From contig NZ_CP025263.1 in assembly GCF_002843605.1 (NCBI RefSeq), positions 5,113,501-5,177,500 on the forward strand: 64,000 bases of DNA, given 5' to 3'. The notes beneath the pieces were generated by a model. It worked only from the letters and a program-made list of their open reading frames with translations. It did not search any database and was not told where the DNA came from. The DNA comes from Pseudomonas sp. S09G 359 (GTDB lineage Bacteria > Pseudomonadota > Gammaproteobacteria > Pseudomonadales > Pseudomonadaceae). Positions 26,997 to 35,367 of this stretch are shown piece after piece; the first letter of the stretch is position 1, and each line of letters opens with the position of its first letter. The position numbers and the translations under genes are program-made.

Positions 26997-28526
26997 ATGC
27001 GTACAAGCCTCTCGAATGACCTTGCACTGGATCTGCCCTCCTCCGCCCTGAACCCCGAGGCCGCCAGCCCCGGCCCGTTGGTACTCAGCCCGCGCCTGCA
27101 CAACAAAGACCTGGCGCCCACCAAGGTCGAGGGTCGCCGCTGGGGGCGCTATAGCATCTTTGCGCTGTGGACCAACGACGTGCACAACATTGCCAACTAC
27201 TCGTTCGCCATTGGCCTGTACGCGCTGGGCCTGGGTGGCTGGCAGATCCTGTTGTCCCTGGGGATCGGCGCGGCGCTGGTGTACTTCTTCATGAACCTGT
27301 CGGGGTACATGGGGCAGAAAACCGGCGTACCGTTCCCGGTGATCAGCCGCATCAGCTTCGGTATTCATGGTGCGCAGATTCCAGCGTTGATCCGCGCGGT
27401 GATTGCAATTGCCTGGTTCGGTATCCAGACCTACCTGGCTTCGGTGGTTTTCCGTGTATTGCTGACGGCCATTCATCCAGGCTTTGCCGACTATGACCAC
27501 AACTCGATCCTGGGCCTGTCGACCTTGGGCTGGGCCTGTTTCGTAGCCATCTGGTTCGTGCAACTGGTGATCCTGGCCTACGGCATGGAGATGGTGCGGC
27601 GCTATGAAGGCTTCGCCGGGCCGGTGATCCTGCTGACCGTGGCCTCCCTGGCCGGCTGGATGTATTACCAGGCGGGCGGCAACATTGCCTGGTCGATCCG
27701 CGAGCCGCTGAGCGGCGCTGAGATGTGGCGCAATATCTTTGCCGGTGGCGCGCTGTGGCTGGCAATCTACGGCACGCTGATCCTCAATTTCTGCGACTTC
27801 GCCCGCTCGTCGCCGTGCCGCAAGACCATCCAGGTCGGCAACTTCTGGGGCCTGCCCGTGAATATCCTGGTGTTTGCCGCCATCACCGTGCTGCTCTGCG
27901 GTGGGCAATTCCAACTCAATGGCCGGGTGATCGAAAGCCCGACTGAAATCATCGCGGCCATCCCCAATACCTTCTTCCTCGTGCTCGGTTGCCTGGCCTT
28001 TCTGATCGTGACCGTGGCGGTGAACATCATGGCCAACTTCGTTGCGCCGGCCTTTGTGCTGAGCAACCTGGCGCCCAAGTACCTGAACTTTCGCCGCGCC
28101 GGCCTGATCAGCGCCACCGTGGCCGTGCTGATTTTGCCGTGGAACCTCTACAACAGCCCGCTGGTGATCGTGTATTTCCTGTCTGGCCTGGGCGCACTGC
28201 TGGGGCCGCTGTATGGGGTGATCATGGTCGATTACTGGCTGATCCGTAAAAGCCAAGTGGACGTGCCGCAGCTGTATAGCGAAGACCCGAATGGCGTTTA
28301 TTACTACAGCCGTGGGGTCAACTTACGTGCGGTGGCGGCCTTTATTCCTGCGGCCGTGATCGCCATCCTGCTGGCGCTGTTGCCAGGGTTTGCCAGCGTG
28401 TCGCCGTTTTCCTGGTTGTTTGGCGCCGGTATTGCAGGGTTGCTATACCTGCTGATCGCCAAGCGCCAGCCGCACTACGCCGATGTCAGTGGCGAAAGCA
28501 TTGCAGTCGATAACGTCAGTCATTAA
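26997..28526 (+). CDS. NCS1-family nucleobase/hydantoin permease
   Basis: Inner-membrane symporter of 509 residues with about 12 hydrophobic segments. The first conserved block is ALWTNDVHNIANYSFAIGLY; NFCDFARSSP and VPFPVISRISFGIHGAQIPA are NCS1 signatures. The ATG at 26997 has GGAG nine bases upstream; the GTG at 26979 is an alternative. It is followed 13 bases later by a hydantoin-racemase-like gene, so a hydantoin, allantoin or related ring is the likely cargo. Confidence 0.9.
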   Translation: MRTSLSNDLALDLPSSALNPEAASPGPLVLSPRLHNKDLAPTKVEGRRWGRYSIFALWTNDVHNIANYSFAIGLYALGLGGWQILLSLGIGAALVYFFMNLSGYMGQKTGVPFPVISRISFGIHGAQIPALIRAVIAIAWFGIQTYLASVVFRVLLTAIHPGFADYDHNSILGLSTLGWACFVAIWFVQLVILAYGMEMVRRYEGFAGPVILLTVASLAGWMYYQAGGNIAWSIREPLSGAEMWRNIFAGGALWLAIYGTLILNFCDFARSSPCRKTIQVGNFWGLPVNILVFAAITVLLCGGQFQLNGRVIESPTEIIAAIPNTFFLVLGCLAFLIVTVAVNIMANFVAPAFVLSNLAPKYLNFRRAGLISATVAVLILPWNLYNSPLVIVYFLSGLGALLGPLYGVIMVDYWLIRKSQVDVPQLYSEDPNGVYYYSRGVNLRAVAAFIPAAVIAILLALLPGFASVSPFSWLFGAGIAGLLYLLIAKRQPHYADVSGESIAVDNVSH

Positions 28527-28539
28527 TCAAGGACATTCC

Positions 28540-29268
28540 ATGCGCATCCTCGTGGTCAACGTCAACACCACCGCTTCCATCACCGACACCATCGCCCAGC
28601 AGGCACGGGCCGTGGCCTCACCGGGCACCGAGATTGTCGGGCTCACGCCTTACTTCGGCGCCGAATCGGTGGAAGGCAATTTTGAAAGTTACCTGGCGGC
28701 CATCGCCGTGATGGACCGGGTGATGGCCTACGACCAGCCCTTCGATGCGGTGATCCAGGCCGGCTACGGCGAACATGGTCGCGAAGGCTTGCAGGAGTTG
28801 CTCAACGTGCCGGTGGTGGACATCACCGAAGCCGCCGCCAGCACCGCGATGTTCCTGGGCCACGCCTATTCGGTGGTGACCACCCTGGACCGCACTGTGC
28901 CGCTGATCGAAGACCGCCTGAAACTGGCCGGCCTGTACCAACGCTGCGCCTCGGTGCGGGCCAGTGGCATGGCCGTGCTGGAGTTGGAAGAAAACCCGCT
29001 GGCCGCCATGGAAGCCATCGTGCGCCAGGCAGAACTGGCGATCAGCGAGGACAAGGCGGAGGTGATCTGCCTGGGTTGCGGCGGCATGGCCGGGTTGGAC
29101 GAGCAGATTCGCCAACGCACCGGCGTGCCGGTGGTGGATGGGGTGACAGCGGCGGTGACCATTGCCGAGTCGCTGGTGCGGCTGGGGCTGTCGACGTCGA
29201 AGATTCGGACTTATGCGACGCCGCGGCCGAAGAAGATCATCGGCTGGCCGGGAAAGTTTGGCCACTGA
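28540..29268 (+). CDS. Asp/Glu/hydantoin racemase family protein
   Basis: A 242-residue relative of hydantoin/allantoin racemases, which use two cysteines on opposite faces. The second cysteine is present (CLGCGGMAG, C180). The position of the first reads AGYGEHG, with Gly75 where relatives have ACFGDPG; the 105-residue spacing matches the C79/C184 pair of allantoin racemase. It may therefore be one-sided (racemisation lost, perhaps a hydrolase or isomerase). The ATG at 28540 follows AAGGAC and is coupled to the permease gene. Confidence 0.85.
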   Translation: MRILVVNVNTTASITDTIAQQARAVASPGTEIVGLTPYFGAESVEGNFESYLAAIAVMDRVMAYDQPFDAVIQAGYGEHGREGLQELLNVPVVDITEAAASTAMFLGHAYSVVTTLDRTVPLIEDRLKLAGLYQRCASVRASGMAVLELEENPLAAMEAIVRQAELAISEDKAEVICLGCGGMAGLDEQIRQRTGVPVVDGVTAAVTIAESLVRLGLSTSKIRTYATPRPKKIIGWPGKFGH

Positions 29269-29291
29269 AGATCAAAAATGTATGCCTGGCT

Positions 29292-30215
29292 TTAAATCGC
29301 GCTGAAGCTCCGTCCCAGTTTCTGCTCGGCAAACTGCTCAATGATGAAATCCACAAACGCCCGGGTCTTGCCGGGCAGCAGTTTGTGTTCGGCGTAGTAG
29401 ATGGAAATATTGCCGTCATCCACATACCAGTCGGGCAGCACGCGCACCACCTCGCCACTGCGTAAAAACGGCACCGCCATCGGCATGCTCACCAGCGCAA
29501 TCCCCAGGCCCTGGGCGCTGGCACAACAAGCGGCTTCGGAGTCGCTCATGGTCATGCCGGGCTTGAGTACCAAGGGGCGATGTTCACGCTCAAGGCTGGT
29601 CAGCTGCCAGGAACGCACGCGGCCGGTCTGCGGCGAGCGGATCAGGATGCCGCTGCAGCGCGCCAGGTCTTCGGGCTCGCGCACCGGCGGGCGTTGCGCC
29701 AGGTAGCCCGGCGCGGCGACCAGCACACGGTGCGCGGGAGTCAGCTTGCGCGCCACTACCCCTTGAGGCAGCTCAAAACCACCGCCAATCGCGGCGTCGA
29801 AGCCCTGGCCGATCAGGTCGACCTGACGGTTATCGAAATGCCAATCCGGGCTGATATCCGGGAAACGTCGCATAAACTCCCCGAGCAGCGGCACCACATA
29901 GCGATTGCCGAACACCGTGCCCATGCTGACCTTGAGCGTGCCCACCGGCCGCCCCTCGGCGCTGGCCAGGTTGGCCACGGCATTCTGGATAGTGGTGAGG
30001 CTGCCGCTGACTTCTTCCAGGAACAGTTTGCCGGCTTCGGTCAGCGCCAGGCGCCGGGTGCTGCGCTGAAACAGCCGCACACCGAGGCGCGCTTCGAGCT
30101 TGGCGACGCTTTTGCCGACGGCCGCCGGGGTCAGGCTCAGGTGTCGCGCGGCCTCGGCAAAACTGCCGCCCTCGGCGCTGCGTACAAAGCATTCGATACT
30201 GCCAAAGCTTTCCAT
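29292..30215 (-). CDS. LysR-family regulator
   Basis: A 307-residue regulator with an N-terminal HTH (FAEAARHLSLTPAAVGKSVAKLEARLG) and a substrate-binding domain from about 90. It diverges from a short-chain dehydrogenase gene across 126 bases, and so probably controls it. GTGGGGCG precedes the ATG. The effector is unknown. Confidence 0.92.
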   Translation of the reverse strand: MESFGSIECFVRSAEGGSFAEAARHLSLTPAAVGKSVAKLEARLGVRLFQRSTRRLALTEAGKLFLEEVSGSLTTIQNAVANLASAEGRPVGTLKVSMGTVFGNRYVVPLLGEFMRRFPDISPDWHFDNRQVDLIGQGFDAAIGGGFELPQGVVARKLTPAHRVLVAAPGYLAQRPPVREPEDLARCSGILIRSPQTGRVRSWQLTSLEREHRPLVLKPGMTMSDSEAACCASAQGLGIALVSMPMAVPFLRSGEVVRVLPDWYVDDGNISIYYAEHKLLPGKTRAFVDFIIEQFAEQKLGRSFSAI

Positions 30216-30341
30216 ATCGCCCCACTCTAAACTTTTGGTTTACACAGACTATAGCAATCACGGTCTACCGGCAGGGGCGGGTGAGGTCGATACTCGGCTC
30301 CAACAACAAGGCATCCCGCCTTGAACAGCTAGGAGATCGAC

Positions 30342-31088
30342 ATGACCACACAGAACCTCATCGGCAAAGTCGCCTTGATTCAAGGCGGTTCCCGCGGCAT
30401 CGGCGCCGCCATCGTCAAGCGCCTCGCGGCGCAGGGTGCAGCCGTGGCCTTTACCTATGTCAGCTCGGCCGCCAAGGCTGAAGAATTGCAGAACAGCGTG
30501 ATCAGCGCAGGCGGCAAAGCCCTGGCGATTCACGCCGACAGCGCCGACGCCACGGCGATCCGCAACGCCGTGCACGCCACCGTAGAAGCCTTCGGCCGCC
30601 TGGATATCCTGGTGAACAACGCCGGCGTGCTGGCCATCGCGCCGCTGGAAGACTTCAAGCTCGAAGACTTCGACCAGACCCTGGCCATCAACGTGCGCAG
30701 CGTGTTTATCGCCACCCAGGAAGCCGCCAAGCATATGGGTGAAGGGGGTCGCGTGATCAATATCGGCAGCACCAATGCCGAGCGCATGCCCTTTGGCGGT
30801 GGCGGGCCGTACGCAATGAGCAAGGCCGCGCTGGTCGGTTTGACCAAGGGCCTGGCGCGGGACCTGGGGCCACGCGGCATCACCATCAACAACGTGCAGC
30901 CTGGGCCGGTGGACACCGATATGAACCCGGCGAACAGTGATTTTGCCGAAAGCCTGATTGGGTTGATGGCGGTGGGCCGTTACGGGCATGTGGAAGAGAT
31001 CGCCAGCTTTGTGGCGTATCTGGCGGGGCCGGAAGCGGGTTACATCACTGGTGCGAGCTTGACCATCGACGGTGGTTTCAGCGCCTGA
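30342..31088 (+). CDS. Short-chain dehydrogenase/reductase
   Basis: NAD(P)-dependent oxidoreductase of 248 residues, FabG-like. It has the cofactor loop GGSRGIGAA, NNAG, the catalytic serine region NIGSTNAER and the YAMSK Tyr-Lys pair, and ends GASLTIDGGFSA. TAGGAGATCGAC precedes the ATG. The divergent LysR gene is its likely regulator. The substrate is unknown. Confidence 0.92.
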   Translation: MTTQNLIGKVALIQGGSRGIGAAIVKRLAAQGAAVAFTYVSSAAKAEELQNSVISAGGKALAIHADSADATAIRNAVHATVEAFGRLDILVNNAGVLAIAPLEDFKLEDFDQTLAINVRSVFIATQEAAKHMGEGGRVINIGSTNAERMPFGGGGPYAMSKAALVGLTKGLARDLGPRGITINNVQPGPVDTDMNPANSDFAESLIGLMAVGRYGHVEEIASFVAYLAGPEAGYITGASLTIDGGFSA

Positions 31089-31114
31089 CGTTTCTGGAGC
31101 TCTGCAAAACCAAA

Positions 31115-31203
31115 TGTGGGAGGGGGCTTGCCCCCGATGGCAGTGGGTCAGCCAGTTTATTTGTGACTGATCCACTGCTATCGGGGGCAAGCCCCCTCCC
31201 ACA
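31115..31203. repeat. REPIN (GGGGGC class)
   Basis: TGTGGGAGGGGGCTTGCCCCCGATGG and its inverted partner lie between the convergent SDR and HAD genes. Confidence 0.9.
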
Positions 31204-31219
31204 TTTTGACCGGGTTGAA

Positions 31220-31912
31220 TCAGGACATTGGCGGCAGGCCGTAGGCCGCCAGGTCGAAGTCCGCGAGTTTGCGGATGATCTGGTCGGCGTGGTGGTACTT
31301 GCTGTCGGCCATGGCCTCGTCGGGCACCGCGATGGCGGTCATGTGGGCGGCCTTGGCGGCGGTGACGCCGAATGGCGAATCCTCGAACACCAGGCAATCC
31401 TCGGGCGCTACACCCAGGCGGCGCGCGGCGGTGAGGAAGATGTCCGGCGCCGGTTTGGCGGCACCGACTTCCGGGTCGTCCGCGGTGACAATGGTGTCGA
31501 ACAAGCCAAACCACTCACGGTGCAACGTGGTCTTGTGGCCAAAAGAATTGCGCGATGAACTGGTGCCCACGGCAATCGGAATATTGTGCGCTTTCAAGTG
31601 CCGCACCAGCTCCTCGGCGCCAGGCATGCCCAGGGCCTTGGGGAAACGCTCGCTCATCAACGGTTCGCGAATCGTCAGGAACTCAGCCGGGGTGATCGGC
31701 AAGTCCAGCGCCTTTACCACATAGTCCGCCAGGTCCTGAGCCCCTCGGCCGATGATGTGCTGCTTGATCCCCCAATCGTAGGTGCGGCCGTAGCGTTCGG
31801 CGATTATCTGCGTAACTTCGGTGTAGATACCTTCCGTATCCAGCAACAATCCGTCCATATCAAAAATCACGGCCTTGATCGGACCGACTGCGGTACGCGG
31901 AGCATTCATCAC
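31220..31912 (-). CDS. HAD-superfamily phosphatase (HAD-IA, GS1-like)
   Basis: A 230-residue phosphatase with motif I FDMDGLLLDTE, motif II GTSSSRNS, a motif III lysine in AAKPAPDIF, and motif IV FEDSPFGV. The closest type by look is the pseudouridine-5-phosphatase/beta-phosphoglucomutase-like group with a helical cap at 18-85. Substrate is not determined. The start is 31912 or the next codon (MM). Confidence 0.88.
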   Translation of the reverse strand: MMNAPRTAVGPIKAVIFDMDGLLLDTEGIYTEVTQIIAERYGRTYDWGIKQHIIGRGAQDLADYVVKALDLPITPAEFLTIREPLMSERFPKALGMPGAEELVRHLKAHNIPIAVGTSSSRNSFGHKTTLHREWFGLFDTIVTADDPEVGAAKPAPDIFLTAARRLGVAPEDCLVFEDSPFGVTAAKAAHMTAIAVPDEAMADSKYHHADQIIRKLADFDLAAYGLPPMS

Positions 31913-32115
31913 TACAAAACCCTGGGGGAAGGACTAAAAGGATTCAGCACAATAGCGGCGCACGCTGCCAGTAAGCAACCTTCGCGGCGCGGTTAATAGC
32001 GCGTAACAGTTTTACCCACAGGCCTACAGCGCGGCCAGCTAGGGTTTGTAGAGGCAGTTCACCGACCACCAGAAAACACCCCTTGCAAACCTTATAAAAG
32101 ACTTATTAACCTCCC

Positions 32116-32427
32116 ATGAATTCAATCCACTGGACACGAAAAGCCGTCAAACAATTGCTTCGGTTGCATTCGTACCATCAGCATCAAGTACGCGACGCCG
32201 TCCTCGCTCTTGAACGCATGCCCGATACCACCAACGTCAAGGCGCTGGTTAACTACTCCCACGCTTATCGTTTACGGGTAGGTCATTACCGCGTGCTTTT
32301 CGACTGGGACGGCGACATCCATGTGGTCAGTATTCAAGAGGTCAAAAAACGTGACGAACGAACCTACTGCCATACAGATCATCCACAATACGGAGGGCAA
32401 GCCAGCCTTCGTGGTGATCCCCTATGA
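32116..32427 (+). CDS. RelE/ParE-family toxin
   Basis: A 103-residue RelE-like toxin: IHWTRKAVKQLLRL, YRLRVGHYRVLFDWDG and HVVSIQEVKKRDERTY are the family blocks. The usual protein ends near RDERTY; about 19 further residues here are encoded in the overlap with the antitoxin gene. Toxin-first order with an Xre-type antitoxin resembles HigBA-like or RelE/Xre pairs. Confidence 0.82.
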   Translation: MNSIHWTRKAVKQLLRLHSYHQHQVRDAVLALERMPDTTNVKALVNYSHAYRLRVGHYRVLFDWDGDIHVVSIQEVKKRDERTYCHTDHPQYGGQASLRGDPL

Positions 32428-32677
32428 ACGCTATCTGGCCCAACAGAACGACCCCAACCTTATCCCCCACGCCGTCGTCAGCCGCCTGGTGGATGGCGCA
32501 ACCCCCATCCGCGCCTGGCGCGAACACCTGAACCTGACCCAGGAAGAAGTCGCCAAGCGCCTGGGCATCTCCCAATCGGCCTTCGCCCAGCAAGAAGCAG
32601 TGAACAAACCTCGCCGGGCAACACGCGAGAAAATCGCTGAGGCGTTTGGCATCAACGCCAGCCAGCTGGAGTTGTAA
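32351..32677 (+). CDS. Xre-type antitoxin (GTG start, overlaps toxin)
   Basis: A 108-residue antitoxin from GTG 32351, with AGAGG about nine bases before it. The N-terminal part (EPTAIQIIHNTEGKPAFVVIPYERYLA) resembles Phd/RelB-type toxin-binding segments. The C-terminal half is an HTH (LTQEEVAKRLGISQSAFAQQE). It overlaps the toxin gene by 77 bases in another frame, which is long for a TA pair. Confidence 0.8.
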   Translation: MTNEPTAIQIIHNTEGKPAFVVIPYERYLAQQNDPNLIPHAVVSRLVDGATPIRAWREHLNLTQEEVAKRLGISQSAFAQQEAVNKPRRATREKIAEAFGINASQLEL

Positions 32678-32795
32678 TTTTATTCCGGTAACCCGCGCCG
32701 CCCAGCATCCCCACGCCCGGCTTGCGCATGAATGCATCAACCTGAAAGAAGAACCCAGCGCCCGACCCCGGCCAACCTTTAAAGCGAACCCAAAC

Positions 32796-33161
32796 ATGCT
32801 CTATCGCGCAGCGGCCGACGGCCTGGTGCTGTTTCACCTGTGTTTCATCCTGTTCGTATTGTTCGGCGGGCTGCTGGCCCTGAAATGGCGGCCGGTGATC
32901 TGGCTGCACCTGCCGGCGGCGGCCTGGGGCGTGGCGGTGGAAGTGTTCCACCTGCCCTGCCCGCTGACCCGCTGGGAAAACCTGTTTCGCCACCTGGCCG
33001 GGCAGGACGGTTATGGCGGTGGGTTTATCGAACACTACATCCTCACGCTGATCTATCCGGCCGGGCTGACCCCAGGTATTCAACTGGTGCTGGGGGCGGT
33101 GGTGCTGCTGATCAATATTGTTGTGTATGGGCGGCTGATCCGGCGTTACGTACAGGGTTGA
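32796..33161 (+). CDS. DUF2784 membrane protein
   Basis: A 121-residue inner-membrane protein with about three hydrophobic segments and the DUF2784 blocks HLCFILFVLFGG, PCPLTRWEN and FIEHYILTLIYP. The ATG at 32796 is the conserved start; the longer frame upstream is noncoding. Function unknown. Confidence 0.85.
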   Translation: MLYRAAADGLVLFHLCFILFVLFGGLLALKWRPVIWLHLPAAAWGVAVEVFHLPCPLTRWENLFRHLAGQDGYGGGFIEHYILTLIYPAGLTPGIQLVLGAVVLLINIVVYGRLIRRYVQG

Positions 33162-33215
33162 GACAGCTGAAGAGGTGAAGAATCAGTCTCCCTCATTCCG
33201 TTCGTAGACGCCCCC

Positions 33216-33794
33216 ATGTCCGAAGCCTTCGAAGTCCCCAGCCCCCACGAAAAACACCTAGAACACACCACCGAACATGCCCACGGCCGCGGGGACAATT
33301 TCGCCAGCCGCATCGCGGTGATGACCGCCCTGATGGCCACCCTCGGCGCCATGCTCAGCTACCAGGCCGGCTCCACCGAAAGCGAAGCGGCGATGGACAA
33401 AAACAACGCGGCCATCATCAAGACCGAGGCCGCCAACCAGTGGAACTACTACCAGGCCAAGTCCAGCCGGCAAAACCTGGCCGAACTGGCCACCCACATT
33501 CCGGGGGTGGATGCCGCGCATTACAAGCAAGAGATCGAGCGCTACAAAAGCCAGAAGGAAGACGTGCGCAAACAGGCGGAGAAACTCGAAGCCACCTCGC
33601 GGGAATGGGACGAAAAATCCGAACAGGCGCTGCACCAGCATCATCGCTGGGCCCAGGCGATGACCGCGATTCAGATTGCGATTTCATTGGCCGCGATCAC
33701 CTTGCTGACGCGCAAGGAGTGGCTTAAACGCATGTCTTACACGGCGGGCGGTGTGGCGATGGTATTGGGTGGCCTGGCGTGGCTGCATCTCTAG
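33216..33794 (+). CDS. DUF4337 protein
   Basis: A 192-residue protein of the DUF4337 family: a hydrophilic His-rich start, a transmembrane helix at about 33-52 (IAVMTALMATLGAMLSYQAG), a helical periplasmic or cytosolic part with NQWNYYQAKSSRQ, and two C-terminal membrane segments. Function unknown. Confidence 0.85.
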   Translation: MSEAFEVPSPHEKHLEHTTEHAHGRGDNFASRIAVMTALMATLGAMLSYQAGSTESEAAMDKNNAAIIKTEAANQWNYYQAKSSRQNLAELATHIPGVDAAHYKQEIERYKSQKEDVRKQAEKLEATSREWDEKSEQALHQHHRWAQAMTAIQIAISLAAITLLTRKEWLKRMSYTAGGVAMVLGGLAWLHL

Positions 33795-33864
33795 CAATTT
33801 TACTTGGGCGCCCTGCCCTCAGCGCTATATAGTAAATAGCATAACGCTACCCAAGGAGACACCG

Positions 33865-34524
33865 GTGTCCGCACAACCCAAAGAAGCCGTGGGCGCCGCC
33901 TACAGTATCGAATCCATGCGCTACGCCCAGGCCATGACCTGGCAAGCCATCGAACAGCTCGCCCAGCGCATCCGCCCGGGCATGCTCGAGTCCCAAGCCC
34001 GCGAGCTGGGCAAGCAAGTGCTCGCTGACCTCGACATGCAACGCATCTGGCACCCGCTGCTGGTGCGCTTTGGCGCCAACACCCTCAAGGCCTTCAACCA
34101 ACGTTCCGAAGGTGACCCGGTGCTGGGCGACAACGATATTTTCTTCATCGACATGGGCGCCGTGTGGCAAGGCCACGAAGGCGACGCCGGCGCCACCTTT
34201 GCCACCGGCAACGACGCGGAAATGATCGCCTGTGCCGCTGCCGCCAAAGAGCTGTTCGACCGCGTGCAAACGCGCTGGAAAAACGACCGGGTCGTCGGCC
34301 TCGAGCTCTACCGCTACGCCGAAGAACAGGCCCAGGCCATGGGCTGGCAACTGAACCTCGACATCAAGGGCCACCGCGTCAGCGACTTCCCCCACGCGAT
34401 CCATCGCGGCGGCGACCTGAGGGATTTTGAACACTACCCGAATGCCGGGTTGTGGATCCTCGAAATCCAGATTGCCCATCCGACCAAACCCTACGGCGCC
34501 TTCTACGAAGACTTACTCGCTTGA
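33865..34524 (+). CDS. M24-family (pita-bread) peptidase-like protein
   Basis: A 219-residue protein with the methionine-aminopeptidase/prolidase fold: FIDMGAVWQGHEGDAGATF holds the two metal-site Asp, and KGHRVSDFPHAIH and LEIQIAH the later ligands. It is shorter than typical prolidases. The start is GTG at 33865 with AAGGAG six bases before. It is followed by a GGCT-like gene 16 bases later. Substrate unknown. Confidence 0.85.
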   Translation: MSAQPKEAVGAAYSIESMRYAQAMTWQAIEQLAQRIRPGMLESQARELGKQVLADLDMQRIWHPLLVRFGANTLKAFNQRSEGDPVLGDNDIFFIDMGAVWQGHEGDAGATFATGNDAEMIACAAAAKELFDRVQTRWKNDRVVGLELYRYAEEQAQAMGWQLNLDIKGHRVSDFPHAIHRGGDLRDFEHYPNAGLWILEIQIAHPTKPYGAFYEDLLA

Positions 34525-34540
34525 CCGTTAAGGACTACAA

Positions 34541-34894
34541 ATGAACCGCTCCACCGAACACCCCGTGCTGTTGTTTTCCTACGGCACATTGCAGGACAAA
34601 GCCGTGCAACTGGCCAACTTCGGTCGCGAACTGTCCGGCCAGCACGACGCCATGTTGGGCTATGCGCAAAGTTGGGTAGAAATCACCGACCCGCAGGTGC
34701 TGGCCAGCAGTGGCAAGACTCATCACCCTATTGTCAGGCCCTCCACCGAGCACGGCGCGCGGGTTGAGGGGACGGTGTTTCAGATTACCGAGCAGGAATT
34801 GGCCGCGGCGGATGCGTATGAAGTGTCGGACTACAAACGCGTGTCGGTGGCACTGGCGTCAGGGCTGACGGCGTGGGTGTATGTGCAGGCCTAA
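34541..34894 (+). CDS. Gamma-glutamylcyclotransferase-like (AIG2/YtfP) protein
   Basis: A 117-residue GGCT-fold protein with YGTL at residues 14-17, HHPIVRP and the acidic ADAYEVSDYKRV motif. Relatives cleave gamma-glutamyl amines. Co-transcribed with the M24 protein (16-base gap, AAGGA site). Confidence 0.85.
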   Translation: MNRSTEHPVLLFSYGTLQDKAVQLANFGRELSGQHDAMLGYAQSWVEITDPQVLASSGKTHHPIVRPSTEHGARVEGTVFQITEQELAAADAYEVSDYKRVSVALASGLTAWVYVQA

Positions 34895-34982
34895 GGGGCG
34901 ATTGTTTTCATTTTGTTACGGGAGCGATTAAAGTGCGGCCCCCGAGAATTGAATCTCGGGCTTTAGCCCATGGAGTTTCCCA

Positions 34983-35318
34983 GTGAAGTACGTCAGTAAA
35001 GTGGTTGCAGCAGCAGTTCTCGGTTTCGCCCTTGCAGGCTGCACCGGCACCGCCATCAAATCCCCGCAATACGACAGCAGCCAATACACCGTGCTGGGTC
35101 ACAGCGAAGCCAGCGCCACCGGCATCATGCTGTTCGGTATCATCCCGATCGGCCAGAACAGCCGTTTCGTCCGCGCCCAGACCGCCGCCATCCAGGCCAA
35201 AGGCGGCGACGCGCTGATCAACACCGAAGTTCAGGAAAAATGGTTCTGGGCATGGGTATTGAGCGGCTACACCACCAAGATCTCGGGTGATGTGGTTAAG
35301 CTGAAAACCGCGCAGTAA
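34983..35318 (+). CDS. Small lipoprotein
   Basis: A 111-residue protein with a lipoprotein signal and lipobox LAGC (C20). The body (TGIMLFGIIPIGQNSRFVRAQ, GGDALINTEVQEKWFWAW) resembles TRL-like small lipoproteins, but I would not assign a function. The start is GTG at 34983, with GGAG before it. Confidence 0.8.
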   Translation: MKYVSKVVAAAVLGFALAGCTGTAIKSPQYDSSQYTVLGHSEASATGIMLFGIIPIGQNSRFVRAQTAAIQAKGGDALINTEVQEKWFWAWVLSGYTTKISGDVVKLKTAQ

Positions 35319-35367
35319 ATCCACGGGATTTACCACGTATCATGGGCTGAACTCTCGAGGGCAGCCC

